Assembly: GCA_963281255.1 (NCBI GenBank)
Contig: OY725506.1
Span: 1,593,001-1,657,000, forward strand
Length of the DNA stretch: 64,000 bases
Source: Aphrocallistes beatrix
Lineage: Eukaryota; Porifera; Hexactinellida; Sceptrulophora; Aphrocallistidae
Direction of reading: 5' to 3'
Within the stretch, counting starts at the first letter, position 1, and every line of letters starts with the position of its first letter. The notes under the pieces are model-generated. The model did no database searches and was not told the origin of the DNA. It worked only from the letters and a program-made list of their open reading frames with translations. This document shows positions 24,701 through 33,466 of this stretch, piece by piece. Made by a program: the position numbers and the translations under genes.

Positions 24701-27700
24701 ACGTAATTCTTGATCTGATTTGATTTATTTTAAAAAGACTAGTCATTACATCTGCGACGAGATGACAGCTCCTGCTCCCGCTAGGCTCCCACCGAGTTCC
24801 CATCTCTCCGGCCTCTCTACCGACTTCTACCAGCTCACCATGTGCTACTCCTACTGGAAGAACGACATGCACGAGGAAGAGGCGGTTTTCGAGATCAGCT
24901 TTCGGACCTATCCTTTCAAAGGGAATTTCGCAGTCTTCACCGGCCTCTCCGACTGCCTCAACTCCATCTCCAGCTTCTCCCTGCAGCAGGAGGACGTGGA
25001 CTTCCTGCGGACCATCCTCCCGAGGTACATCGAGCAGGAGTTCTTCCTTTACCTCCAGTCCCTCAACACGGCCTCTCTCAACCTGTTCTTTGTCCCGGAG
25101 GGCACTCTGATACACCCCCGGGTGCCTATCGGCATCATCAGGGGACCGCTGGGACTCATCCAACTGCTAGAAACCGCAGTGATCAATGCCATCGACTACT
25201 CCAGTCTCGTCACGACCAAGGCTGCCCGCATCCGCCTGCGCTGTCCGGAGAAGCGCCTCATCGAGGGCGGCTTCAGACGCGCGCCTGGCCTTGCCGGGGC
25301 GGCGATAGCGTCGAGAGCGGCCTACCTGGGCGGGTTCGACTCCACCTCCAACACGATGGCCGGGAGGATGTTCGACATCCCGACGCGCGGCACCATGGCG
25401 CACGCGTACGTGAGTGCCTACACCGCCGTGAGTCCCGGCTCCCTGGACCAGCGCGTCCTGCCGGCCAGGAAGGGCGGACAGGTGGACATGGTCGGCAGGA
25501 GCTTGCAGTTCCTGGACAAGATCAAGGAAGCGTGCGGTCTGCTTCCCAACTGCGTCACGCACCAGGGGGAGCTCAGCTCCTTCATCGCCTTCGCCATCTC
25601 CTTCCCCTCCTCCTTCCTCCCGGTCATCGACACCTACAACGTGAAGAGCTCCGGCCTGCCCAACTTCCTGGCGGTGGCGCTGGCGCTGGCGGAGGCCGGC
25701 TACAACGCGGTGGGGGTGCGCGTGGACTCCGGCGACCTGGTCTCTCTCTCGCGGCACGCCCGGGACGTGTTCTGCAAGGTGGGGGTGCTGATGCAGGTGC
25801 CCTGGATGCGGGCGATGCTGGTGGTGGCGAGCGGGGACTTGGACGAGGACGTGATCTCCAAGCTGGAGGAGCGCAGGGCGGAGGTCAGCGCCTACCTGGT
25901 CGGGAGCAGACTCGTCAAGACGCAGGGGGACTCGACCCTCGGGGTCGTGTTCAAGCTGGTGCAGAGAGGCCCCCAGCCCTGCTTTAAACGGTCCGAAACG
26001 TCGGAAAAGTCTCTCATCCCCGGGGAAAAGTCGGTGTACCGGCTCACCTTCTCCACCGGGCTAGGAACCGCGGACTACCTCTGTCTCCCGGAGGAGTCCT
26101 GTCCCTCTATCCGCACGCCGCTCCCCTGCGTGCGTCTCCCCAAATGCGAGGAGATCCAGGTGGTTCCGTTCGAGGTGACCAACCTCCTCAGTCGCTACAT
26201 GCCGCAGGCCTACGGGCTCCCGTCTGCGAGGGACACGCGGGAGCGAATCACGATGAACCTGTCTCTAGCCGAGCACAACCTCCACCAGACCCTCCTCAGC
26301 CCCTCCCTCTACGCCGTCACCAGGAAGATGAGCGACGAGGTGAATGCGCTGGAGCTGAGGTACAGTCGTGACGTCATCAAGAGTGTGGAGTCCCTCTCCC
26401 CCACCTGCTCCCCTCTTCCCACAGAGTTGTCTCATGAAACTTAATTTCCCACCAACTCACTCCTTCGAGATTGTTTTTCAAACAGGTTGATTCGGCTGAT
26501 TAGGCACTTCATTCACACACAGAATTCTGCATTCGCTTTAGTTGATTTTATTTCATACATTTATTACTGAGTCATGTTCCATCCACTTATCTGATTAATG
26601 ATCTCAATCTTATCTATTCCCATGACTGTTCGAGTTAGCAGCTTAATGAGGGTTGAGGAATTAATACATCGCAGTGGCTGTACGGTATTCATGACGTGTA
26701 TAATATCCTGACTTGTGTTGTGTAGGCAGTCAGCAGGTACAGGTGCTGCCAGGAAGAGAGTGCACAGCTGGCTGAGACGGTCTCCTGTCTGGAAGAGTGT
26801 GTGGATGAGCTGAGATGTGAAAAGTGCCACCTGGATACGGCGCTGGCAGAGTTGAGACAGTCGGTGGAAGAGGACAGAGAGAACGTCCTAGCCCGACTCT
26901 CCAGTCTCCGCTCTCTCAGCTGTACGGGGGGGTCGGGGTGCGAGGGGGAGGGAGAGGGGATGGAGGAGTTGGAGGGGTGTCTGCTGGATTTGGAGCGGGA
27001 GAGGGAGGCGTGGCGTGGGGAGCAGCAGCGGCTGAGTGAGCAGCTAGAAGCTGCAGGAGCAGAGCTAGCCGCGTGTCGGGAGCAGCTGGGAGAGAGAGCC
27101 GTAGTGACATCTGACTACTCCTGTCAGACAGATCCTACAGGTAGCCCCCTCACTAGCTCAGTGCACGTGCAGACTACACAGGCAGTGCACAGGAAGCAGT
27201 ACCCTCCTCTCAGACACGCCCTCACACAGACCCCGCCCCTGTCCCCTCACACCCCCGCCAAGCCCAGCAAGCAGAGCTCCGAGCTGCGCAGTCTGCAGAA
27301 GCGGGTCAGTTCGCTGGAGAGGCAGGCGGAGCTGCTCGCGGACGCGAGGAGCGAGGCCAGGCGTGCGCTGGCAGAGGAGCAGCACAGGTGTGCGCACCTG
27401 CAGCGGCAGGCGGAGGAGGTGGCGTACAGCCTCAAGGTGAGCAGTGCGGAGAACAGCTCGCTCAGCGCCGAGGCTCTCGTCCTGAGACAGGCCAACGCGA
27501 CCCTGGAGGAGACCCTGCAGGCCGGACTCCTGGAGAGGGACTCTGAGAGTAGCGCGGTCTTCTCCCGCCTGGAGGCCCGTCTTAGAGCCTCTAGCGACGA
27601 GTGCACCAGACAGGCGGCCACGCTGCACCGACTGAGCAAGGAAATATCCGAGAAGAGGGCGGAGATAGAAACTCTGACAGAGTCTGGCGCCCGGAGGGAG

Positions 27701-28372
27701 CGGGAGTACAGGCAGAACCTGACCAACAAGCGACACCTCGTAGACGAGATGAAGGAGCAGCTGCAGGCGCTCAAGTGCGCCAAACAGTCCAACGAGGATC
27801 TGCTACGTAAGCAGGGGGCCGAGGTGCGGCGTGTGTCTGAGAGCAGCGCCCACCTGAGTAGCAGGAACGCGCACCTGAAGCAGCAGCTGTCCCGAGTGAG
27901 CGAGGAGAGGGCCTGCTCGCAGCAGGAGCTGGACCGGGCGCGGCAGGCGCTGTCCGCACACTCGCAGCAGCTCAGCCTCTCGCAGGCCGACTGCGGTCGC
28001 AAGGAGCAGCTGCTGAGAGCAGCCAAGCTCCAGGTAGACCAGCTCTCTCAGCTGTTCGGAGAGGAAGAGAAGGGACGGAGCGAGGACCTGGAGAGGAGAG
28101 TGACCTGTCTCCAGGTGAGCATGCAGGAGTACAGGCAGACGATCCTCTGCGTGAGTGAGCTCATCTGGAGGAAGCGGTCAGGGGGTGTGACTAGAGACAT
28201 ATTGTCTCTTTCAACGAAAGAAATAATGGAAGTAGCCAAGCAAGGTCCGGGCCCCGTTCAGCCATCCTGGGGCGACACGAGCCATTACACACACGTTGTG
28301 GCCGCTCTAGAGAAACAACCGCCGTTTGCACGTCCTCTAGCTGAATTCATTCTGAGCATACTTGACTTGTAA
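18766..28372 (+). CDS. large coiled-coil protein, two coding exons
   Basis: Exon 1 is 18766-20103 and exon 2 is 26726-28372, giving about 994 residues. The donor is CAAAGAG|GTGAGT and the acceptor TTGTGTAG|GCAGTC, both phase 0. The frame is open across the junction and continues the heptad-rich style. Most of the protein (about residues 10-330 and 450-920) is E/Q/K/L/R-rich coiled coil. TQT-type sequences in a less helical middle part (STQTYP near 350, SCQTDP, then LTQTPP) resemble dynein light chain LC8 docking sites. The last about 70 residues are non-coiled and end in a hydrophobic AEFILSILDL. An AATAAA at 28427-28432 follows the stop. A centrosomal, ciliary or cytoskeletal scaffold is plausible by analogy, but I do not recognise the orthologue. 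The 6.6-kb intron holds NAPRT and a small antisense gene. The alternative is two separate genes, which the matching splice phase argues against. Confidence 0.75.
20104..22372. other. intronic DNA of the coiled-coil gene
   Basis: Frame from exon 1 runs on to 20253 only by chance. Contains an unclassified repeat at 21247-21475. Otherwise AT-rich with no supported gene. Confidence 0.5.
21247..21475. repeat. dispersed repeat with TTTTAGTRCAG end
   Basis: Begins TTTTAGTACAGTTCC and contains GGCATGGACGGCGT and CCATCCGTCCATC. It matches the ends of the elements at 40424-40600 and 61545-62075. Its right edge is CAGTTCTTCAATCAATTCGG, the terminal block shared with the structured repeats at 16 kb and 57 kb. 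This suggests either a chimera or that the two families share a 3' end. Confidence 0.5.
22461..22643 (-). CDS. small acidic protein, paralogue A, nested in intron
   Basis: A 60-residue frame starting at the ATG whose complement is at 22641-22643. It has a polar, acidic N-terminal half (SDGSDIDLSS) and a helical C-terminal half containing LRKALGCDENIDILDLVKLA. It resembles the product of 52472-52723 in length, charge and the block LRK-x-L-x-CDEN followed by D and LAT-x-x-I; I count 14 identities in the 27 aligned residues. A polyadenylation signal (AATAAA on the minus strand, 22373-22378) lies about 85 bases downstream. The upstream region is homologous to that of the paralogue. It lies antisense inside the large intron of the coiled-coil gene. 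No known family is recognised. Paralogy plus a shared promoter make it a real gene despite its size. Confidence 0.72.
   Translation of the reverse strand: MASQQADITRGNEESDGSDIDLSSAELRQAINSLRKALGCDENIDILDLVKLATRSILEK
22760..22900 (-). promoter_or_regulatory. conserved upstream module of paralogue A
   Basis: Read on the minus strand: TTGAATTGACAAATGGAA, then GACACCTGTTGGTACT, then ATGATGTGAACAT and finally TGTAGGCTCAGG. The same blocks in the same order precede the paralogue at 52472. CACCTG is an E-box core. The module ends about 120 bases upstream of the ATG. Promoter function is inferred from conservation and position. Confidence 0.7.
22985..23065 (-). other. tRNA-like fragment, possible SINE head or pseudo-tRNA
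   Basis: On the minus strand, GTGTAGTTTAAGTGGTATA resembles a tRNA A box, followed by an anticodon-arm-like stem GACTA/TAGTC with a 7-base loop, and GGGATGTGAACTTGTCC resembles a degenerate B box. U33 is missing and the T-arm is irregular, so it is not a functional tRNA by eye. Confidence 0.3.
23066..24761. other. intronic DNA upstream of NAPRT
   Basis: AT-rich and without supported genes. It must hold the NAPRT promoter if that gene is independently transcribed, but no clear core element is visible. Confidence 0.4.
24762..26444 (+). CDS. NAPRT: nicotinate phosphoribosyltransferase
   Basis: An intronless gene of 560 residues from the ATG at 24762 (human enzyme 538). It catalyses formation of nicotinate mononucleotide from nicotinic acid and PRPP with ATP hydrolysis, the first step of the Preiss-Handler NAD pathway in the cytosol. 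Family signatures in order: STDFYQLTMCYSYW near the start, ISFRTYPFKGNFAVFTGLSD, then GGFRRAPGLAGAAIASRAA and GGFDSTSNTMAG. The catalytic-region GTMAHAYV is followed by VIDTYNVKSSGLPNF and VGVRVDSGDL, then YLVGSRLV. The in-frame codons upstream of the ATG are AT-rich and not family-like. GC content is high relative to the surroundings. The whole gene lies on the same strand inside the 20104-26725 intron of the coiled-coil gene. All key motifs look intact. Confidence 0.95.
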   Translation: MTAPAPARLPPSSHLSGLSTDFYQLTMCYSYWKNDMHEEEAVFEISFRTYPFKGNFAVFTGLSDCLNSISSFSLQQEDVDFLRTILPRYIEQEFFLYLQSLNTASLNLFFVPEGTLIHPRVPIGIIRGPLGLIQLLETAVINAIDYSSLVTTKAARIRLRCPEKRLIEGGFRRAPGLAGAAIASRAAYLGGFDSTSNTMAGRMFDIPTRGTMAHAYVSAYTAVSPGSLDQRVLPARKGGQVDMVGRSLQFLDKIKEACGLLPNCVTHQGELSSFIAFAISFPSSFLPVIDTYNVKSSGLPNFLAVALALAEAGYNAVGVRVDSGDLVSLSRHARDVFCKVGVLMQVPWMRAMLVVASGDLDEDVISKLEERRAEVSAYLVGSRLVKTQGDSTLGVVFKLVQRGPQPCFKRSETSEKSLIPGEKSVYRLTFSTGLGTADYLCLPEESCPSIRTPLPCVRLPKCEEIQVVPFEVTNLLSRYMPQAYGLPSARDTRERITMNLSLAEHNLHQTLLSPSLYAVTRKMSDEVNALELRYSRDVIKSVESLSPTCSPLPTELSHET

Positions 28373-28432
28373 CCTGAATCACTTGCGAATTATGAACCAT
28401 TTTCACACATATTATCTACATGTATAAATAAA

Positions 28433-28965
28433 TATATCTCTGACCTTTTTTTTTCACTTCATTAATGCAGTTTTGCAGATAACTCTGCGATTCAAATCTG
28501 CACTGAAAAAAATATTGAATCGGTTAAAAAAGTCAGAAGTTAGCTATTATAGGAAAGGCCAACCTTAAGATCGAATCTTCAATGATCATGAACTATGCAC
28601 TTTCCTACCTCGAACAGTTAGGTGATCAATTTTCTGAGAATCAAACCAAACAAATTGATTGATTAATTAAAACCCGAGGATTACTTGGGGTCAAAGGTAT
28701 AAATAGAAATGACCCAGCTTTCACTTTCATTTTCAGTTTACTTTCAATTAACTTTCACTTTCAATTCAACATTCCTGGACGTGCTCGGATTAATGATTAT
28801 ACTATTGCAGAACAGGGCAATGCTAGAATCATGCTAATTATTTTCAAGATATAATCAGTAAACTACATGCTTTTGATAACAATTTTCTATTAAAACACAA
28901 CAAACGATTAAATAAAACAACTTTATTTACGTTATTAAAGTCTTCCTCCAAGTTCTTCTCTCATT
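28433..28965. other. intergenic stretch before tRNA
   Basis: No supported gene or delimited repeat. CTTTCACTTTCA-like short repeats occur near 28720-28765. Confidence 0.5.
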
Positions 28966-29037
28966 GGCTCGTTGGTCTAGTGGTATGATTCCTGTTTTGG
29001 GTACAGGAGGCCCCGGGTTCAAATCCCGGACGAGCCC
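28966..29037 (+). tRNA. tRNA-Pro (anticodon TGG)
   Basis: A 72-base cloverleaf with no intron. Acceptor arm GGCTCGT pairs with ACGAGCC and discriminator C. D arm is GTC-TAGTGGTAT-GAT. Anticodon stem CCTGT/ACAGG encloses loop TTTGGGT (anticodon 28998-29000). T arm is CCGGG-TTCAAAT-CCCGG. Internal A box and B box match Pol III consensus. CCA is not encoded, as expected for a eukaryote. Confidence 0.97.
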
Positions 29038-29330
29038 TCACTTTTTATCTAAAATAATTTAGCTACTGAATGGCGATCTGCAGCTTTAGATTCTAGACGC
29101 AATAATGTATGTAGTGTTACGTAGCAGCCATAGACATAAATGGTATCCTTTATTTTGGACCATGGATGAGAAGTTAGGCAATTTCACGACTTTTGAACTA
29201 AGAGAAATTTGTTTCTCTCCACAATGGTTTCCTATTGATATATTTTTGCCGCAAAACCGAACATTTATCTGAACCTGCTTGCTTTACTTCATGTATATTG
29301 TTGTAGGTTCTGTAGTACTTTTTCCAATTA
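29038..29330. other. short intergenic stretch between tRNA and transposon
   Basis: Nothing recognised beyond the Pol III terminator. Confidence 0.4.
29042..29046 (+). terminator. Pol III terminator of tRNA-Pro
   Basis: Run of five T residues starting five bases after the tRNA. Confidence 0.85.
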
Positions 29331-29968
29331 CACTACAGTATCGATTTTACGAACACCGATTTTACGAATTATTTCCAAGTATTGATCGATTTTACGAATT
29401 CTTCTCCCCAAATTCATTTTATCAATAATTATAATATTTGCATCTTGTAAAACAATTTTGGTTGTCTTTTATATCAATAATGCATACGTACTTGTATTAT
29501 GTATACAAATTACGTACGTTGTATTTTACTTCTCAATGGCAAACGGTTTTACGAACTTCTACGATCGATTTTACGAAAAAATACTTAGAACTGAGTTTCT
29601 ACAATTGTTATATGAAGTTTTCTATTATGCTAAAATTTCACTATGGATTGGGCTAATGTTTTTTTCTTGTCATAATGATGCTGCTTCAATTCCATAACAA
29701 GGGTTCTGTTTACGAATTCATAGTACCAATTTTACAAATTCATAGTTCTGATTTTAGGATTTATTAAATTTGTATGCATATAAGAAACATAACATAGGCG
29801 TTAGAAGCTCTCAAAGAGTGGAGGTCCAGTCCATTTTATCCTGATGATTGGAAATGCTTAGTTTAGCCTACATTTAATGAATTAATTATAATTATTGCTT
29901 GATCCATTGGTGTTGACAAGATTCAAATTGTATATTTAGATTTATTACTACTACATACTCCTGTATTT

Positions 29969-31546
29969 ATGGCTTCTCAGATGGTGAAAACCAAAAGGAA
30001 GAGGACTTCCTATAGCTTAAAAATGAAGTTAGATGTCTATAAAAGGATAAAAGATGGAATAGCACCCTCTATTGTTGCAACTGAGTTTGCGATCCCAAGA
30101 TCTTCAGTAAGTGTAATTAAGAGCTCAGGGCCAAAAATGGAAGCATTTCTCTTGGCTAATCCTCGGCTTGATTTTCGACGAACAATGAAAAGTGCTTCTT
30201 TCCCAGAGCTTGATAAAGCTCTGAAATTGTTTTTCGATGGACAACGAGCTTTGGGGAAACCGATATCAGGCGCACTTCTACAGGAGAAGGCAAAAATATT
30301 TTTGGAGAAGTTATCTCCACCGATTCAAGTAAAGACATCAAATAATTTGCTCTCATTAGAGGATATACAAAATAATTCAACGTTAGGAGGAGGTTTTATC
30401 CACAAATTCAAACTGCGTCATGGGATCAGAAATATTAGCTGCGTAGGGGAGAAGGAAAGCGCTAATAAGGATTCAGTCAACCCTTTTCTACAGTCCTTTA
30501 ATTATTTAACAAAGGACTTAACACGCGATCAAATTTATAACGTAGACGAGACCGGTCTATGTTGGAGGGCAATACCAACTAAGACACTAGCAGGTCCAAA
30601 TGAATTGAGAGCCGATGGTAGTAAGATTGACAAAGAGAGGGTAACACTGATGGCGTGCGCCAATGCATCAGGTAATCACAAACTAGAGTTAGTTTTTATC
30701 TATAAGTACCAAAACCCCAGGGCTTTGAAACACATTAATAAAGACAAACTCCCAGTCGTATATTATAGTCAGCCCAAAGCATGGATGACTACGGAATTAT
30801 TTGACAATTGGTTCCACAATCATTTCATTCCGGCTGTCAGTAATTATCTCAAAGAGCTTGGCCTAGAAGGAGCAGTACTTACAATGGATAATGCCCCAAG
30901 CCATACTAAATTTTCAAATCTAAGGAGTTCTGCTGATACTAAAATTAATTGTCTCTTTTTTCCACCTAATACTACGTCAATTTTACAGCCAATGGATCAA
31001 GGCGTGTTAGATACCTTAAAACGGCACTATAGAAAGAAGATAATGAGGAATGCCCTTTTAAATGAAGACAATGTATTGAAAAATATGTCTGCTGTGAAAA
31101 AGAGTATCACAATAAAAGACGCTATTGTCTGGGCGGCTGAAGCATGGGCAGAAGTAAAAACCTCTACGATTCAGTCCAGCTGGAACCTTATCTTACCACA
31201 TCTTGATTCTCCCCAGGAGGGTGATAAAGAAATAACTACGAGTGATGATGTTGAAGACGAAAATGCATCCTCTGATTGTTTTATTGATGAAGATGCTGGC
31301 GGGGAAATGATTGAGCTGAATGATGAGGAAATTATCGAGCTTGTTCAAAATGAGGAACATCAAGAGCCTATTGATGATGGCTTGACCGAAGTGCCTCATA
31401 TTGTCCCAATAATAGAAGCTACTACCATGTTAAGGTCTATATTACCTACCTTGGAAAGCGAACTAGAAAGTAGTAAAGAAGAAATCCTAGTATTTCAAAG
31501 GGTACTGACAAGATGGATGAATTCCCCAGTTCCGAAACCCTGTTAA
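29969..31546 (+). CDS. Tigger/pogo-type DDE transposase
   Basis: An uninterrupted 525-residue frame. The N-terminus (about residues 8-55: KRKRTSYSLKMKLDVYKRIK) is the pipsqueak/CENP-B-type helix-turn-helix that binds the element ends. A second CENP-B-like DNA-binding region (about 65-165) follows. The DDE_1 catalytic core shows the three acidic positions in NVDETGLCW (about 192), LTMDNAPSHT (about 310) and ILQPMDQGVLD (about 344). The C-terminal about 100 residues are acidic, as in many Tigger proteins. Function is cut-and-paste transposition at TA targets. All expected catalytic residues are present, so the copy may be recently active. It could instead be a preserved host gene, but the flanking terminal repeats make a transposon the simpler reading. 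Confidence 0.95.
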   Translation: MASQMVKTKRKRTSYSLKMKLDVYKRIKDGIAPSIVATEFAIPRSSVSVIKSSGPKMEAFLLANPRLDFRRTMKSASFPELDKALKLFFDGQRALGKPISGALLQEKAKIFLEKLSPPIQVKTSNNLLSLEDIQNNSTLGGGFIHKFKLRHGIRNISCVGEKESANKDSVNPFLQSFNYLTKDLTRDQIYNVDETGLCWRAIPTKTLAGPNELRADGSKIDKERVTLMACANASGNHKLELVFIYKYQNPRALKHINKDKLPVVYYSQPKAWMTTELFDNWFHNHFIPAVSNYLKELGLEGAVLTMDNAPSHTKFSNLRSSADTKINCLFFPPNTTSILQPMDQGVLDTLKRHYRKKIMRNALLNEDNVLKNMSAVKKSITIKDAIVWAAEAWAEVKTSTIQSSWNLILPHLDSPQEGDKEITTSDDVEDENASSDCFIDEDAGGEMIELNDEEIIELVQNEEHQEPIDDGLTEVPHIVPIIEATTMLRSILPTLESELESSKEEILVFQRVLTRWMNSPVPKPC

Positions 31547-31650
31547 ATCGAATGATTACCAATTTACTATAATTATTGGAGCTTTAGGTATGTTCCCACT
31601 AGACATGCTCCATTATTCACTTCGAACATTCTAAACTTTATATTATACAA

Positions 31651-31791
31651 ACTCAAACTATCGATTTTACGAACTCAAACTATCGATTTTACGAACTGAA
31701 ATTATCGATTTTACGAACTCAAACTATCGATTTTACGAACTGAAATTATCGATTTTATGACTCAAACTATCGATTTTACGAACTCAAACTA
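31651..31791. repeat. 22-bp tandem array in Tigger element
   Basis: Six copies of a unit containing TATCGATTTTACGAACT, with TCGATTTT starting at 31661, 31683, 31705, 31727, 31749 and 31770 (the fifth unit has lost a base). The unit core equals the inner part of the terminal repeats, so these are probable transposase-binding sites. Confidence 0.9.
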
Positions 31792-32024
31792 GTATTGAAT
31801 TCATATCAATAGATGCATGATTCTAATGAAGTCATGGTTGGCTTAGAAGTTTAAGTTTGAATTATACAATGCATTGCGTAATCTGAAACTTGAAGTTTGT
31901 AGTTCCAAAACAAGCCTAATTAGAACTGTCAAATGGTTGACAAATTTTCCAGGACTAATTCAGCATCCAGTTTATTGGGCGAAATAATGTTTGTTCAATG
32001 AATAATACTATATGTAGAACTATA

Positions 32025-32211
32025 CAGGGAAACTCCGCTAAATCGGGACACCAGTTAATCGGGACAACCGCTTAATTGGGACAAGTCTCCAGGAATGAAA
32101 TGATTCCCATACATAGAAGCTAGTACTAAATTTCATCGGTTAATTGGGAACTCCGCTTAATCAGGACAAAATATCCGGGAGCAAAGTGTCCCGATTAAGC
32201 AAAGTCACATG
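32025..32211. mobile_element. nested MITE with TTAATCGGGAC repeats
   Basis: A 187-bp insertion flanked by TA on both sides, inside the Tigger element. The ends are inverted repeats sharing CTTAATCGGGACAC-like sequence, and the interior repeats TTAATTGGGA several times. The ends resemble other pogo-type elements. Confidence 0.8.
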
Positions 32212-32400
32212 TATTATATTTCGGATCAGAGAATTGAACGGTGTTATAAAATACAAAAATATTTGTTTGTATTTATTTCCAACCACAAGTCTTGAACAAA
32301 AAATTAAATTAAGTTACTAAGGATGATCGATTTTACGAATTATTCGATTTTACGAACAGTTTGGGTCCCAACTAGTTCGTAAAATCGATACTGCACTGTA

Positions 32401-33466
32401 TATGTTTTAGTTTGCAAGTTTTTGCACATATTTTCGAAAATGCGACATTGGGAATTTGTACCACTTAATTAAATTCCTAGTCCACCTCCTGAAAGCTAAT
32501 CTCTAGCACATTTTGTCATGTTATGTCATCTTGCGCAGCCAACTTTGGAAGACAAAAAAGTTCTGATTCCCACGGATTTCAGAACCGTTGGCACATCTCT
32601 GCAGATGTCCAGTCAGGGGCAGTGCTTTCTCCAAGCCATTATCTAGTCTGACCGGATGGTTAGAGAGAGAGCATCATTCCTCCCGCATATAATTTATATG
32701 ATGAAAAGTCGAGTGTGCATGCGCATATCATCGCTTGTGCTTGTTGCGGTATTTTTATTCAACTGACTAGCTTTGCGGAAAATCATCAAGATGTCAGTCC
32801 CAGCAGTCGTGTGTACATAACGGCCACTTTTAGTCAGTCCCTTGAGTGGCCGTTATATTTGGGTTTCACTATACATACATAGATACTATATACTTTTACG
32901 AAAAATACATGCCAAAAGTATCTAATTTGTTTTTTCAATCAATTAAACCTGTCACGAAAAATTTGGACGCCCCTCGGAAGCAATATTTCAGTGTTATACT
33001 GAAATATATGGACCACCGTTATACAGAGGTCAATTGTAATATGAATGTCTACCACGGGACTATTTTTAAGTGACCGTTATATAGAGTGGTTATAGCAGGT
33101 TCTACTGTATAAAGTCTGTATTCCCCTTAATGCTCTGACTTTCTTCAAATTTCTAAAATAATAACTTGCCCTAGCACCCAGTTCTGAATGGATGGGGAAC
33201 AAATCCTGTGCAGTATAGTGAATATCTATATGTACCTGATTTCAGAATTGATTGATTTTATTTTTTAATTTTGGTTCAGTCAAGAGAGAATTCGTGCCAG
33301 TCCATCGCCTATATTTTACTGATTAATTAATTAATTCATAGCAGATCTTACGCCTTATTTTCGATTCCCTTTCGAATCTCCATGTTTGCACACTCAAACT
33401 TTGAGAATCATAAGAAATTATACACATATAAACAATGCCACATGAATATACAAATACTCTCCTTAC
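32401..33466. other. intergenic DNA with degenerate repeat
   Basis: Contains GGCCGTTATAT-type repeats at about 32815-33110, ending in GGTTCTACTGTA, which looks like the right end of a pogo-type element. No supported gene. Confidence 0.45.

Larger units (their letters stand above)
29331..32398 (+). mobile_element. full-length Tigger/pogo transposon
   Basis: A 3068-bp element bounded by TA dinucleotides (29329-29330 and 32399-32400). The terminal inverted repeats share CAGTATCGATTTTACGAA with a few mismatches at the very tip. Extra copies of CGATTTTACGAA lie near the left end (three in 29342-29400) and right end (32328-32357). A 22-bp tandem array lies at 31651-31791. It contains one intact transposase (29969-31546) and a later nested MITE (32025-32211). 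Confidence 0.93.

Noticed and set aside
25167-25757. Long antisense and alternative-frame ORFs over NAPRT (also 24842-25987 plus strand)
   Set aside because: They are low-complexity shadows produced by high GC; the NAPRT frame has all family motifs.
24762-26444. Recent bacterial transfer of NAPRT
   Set aside because: The protein reads like animal NAPRT and its high GC is shared by neighbouring host genes; no positive evidence.
27158-28026. Long antisense ORFs over the second coiled-coil exon
   Set aside because: Composition artefacts (Ser/Cys/Leu-rich mirror of E/Q/K codons) with no recognisable domains.
26801-28372. Independent gene starting at a GTG at 26801
   Set aside because: The frame continues upstream to a good splice acceptor at 26725 that is in phase with the exon 1 donor.
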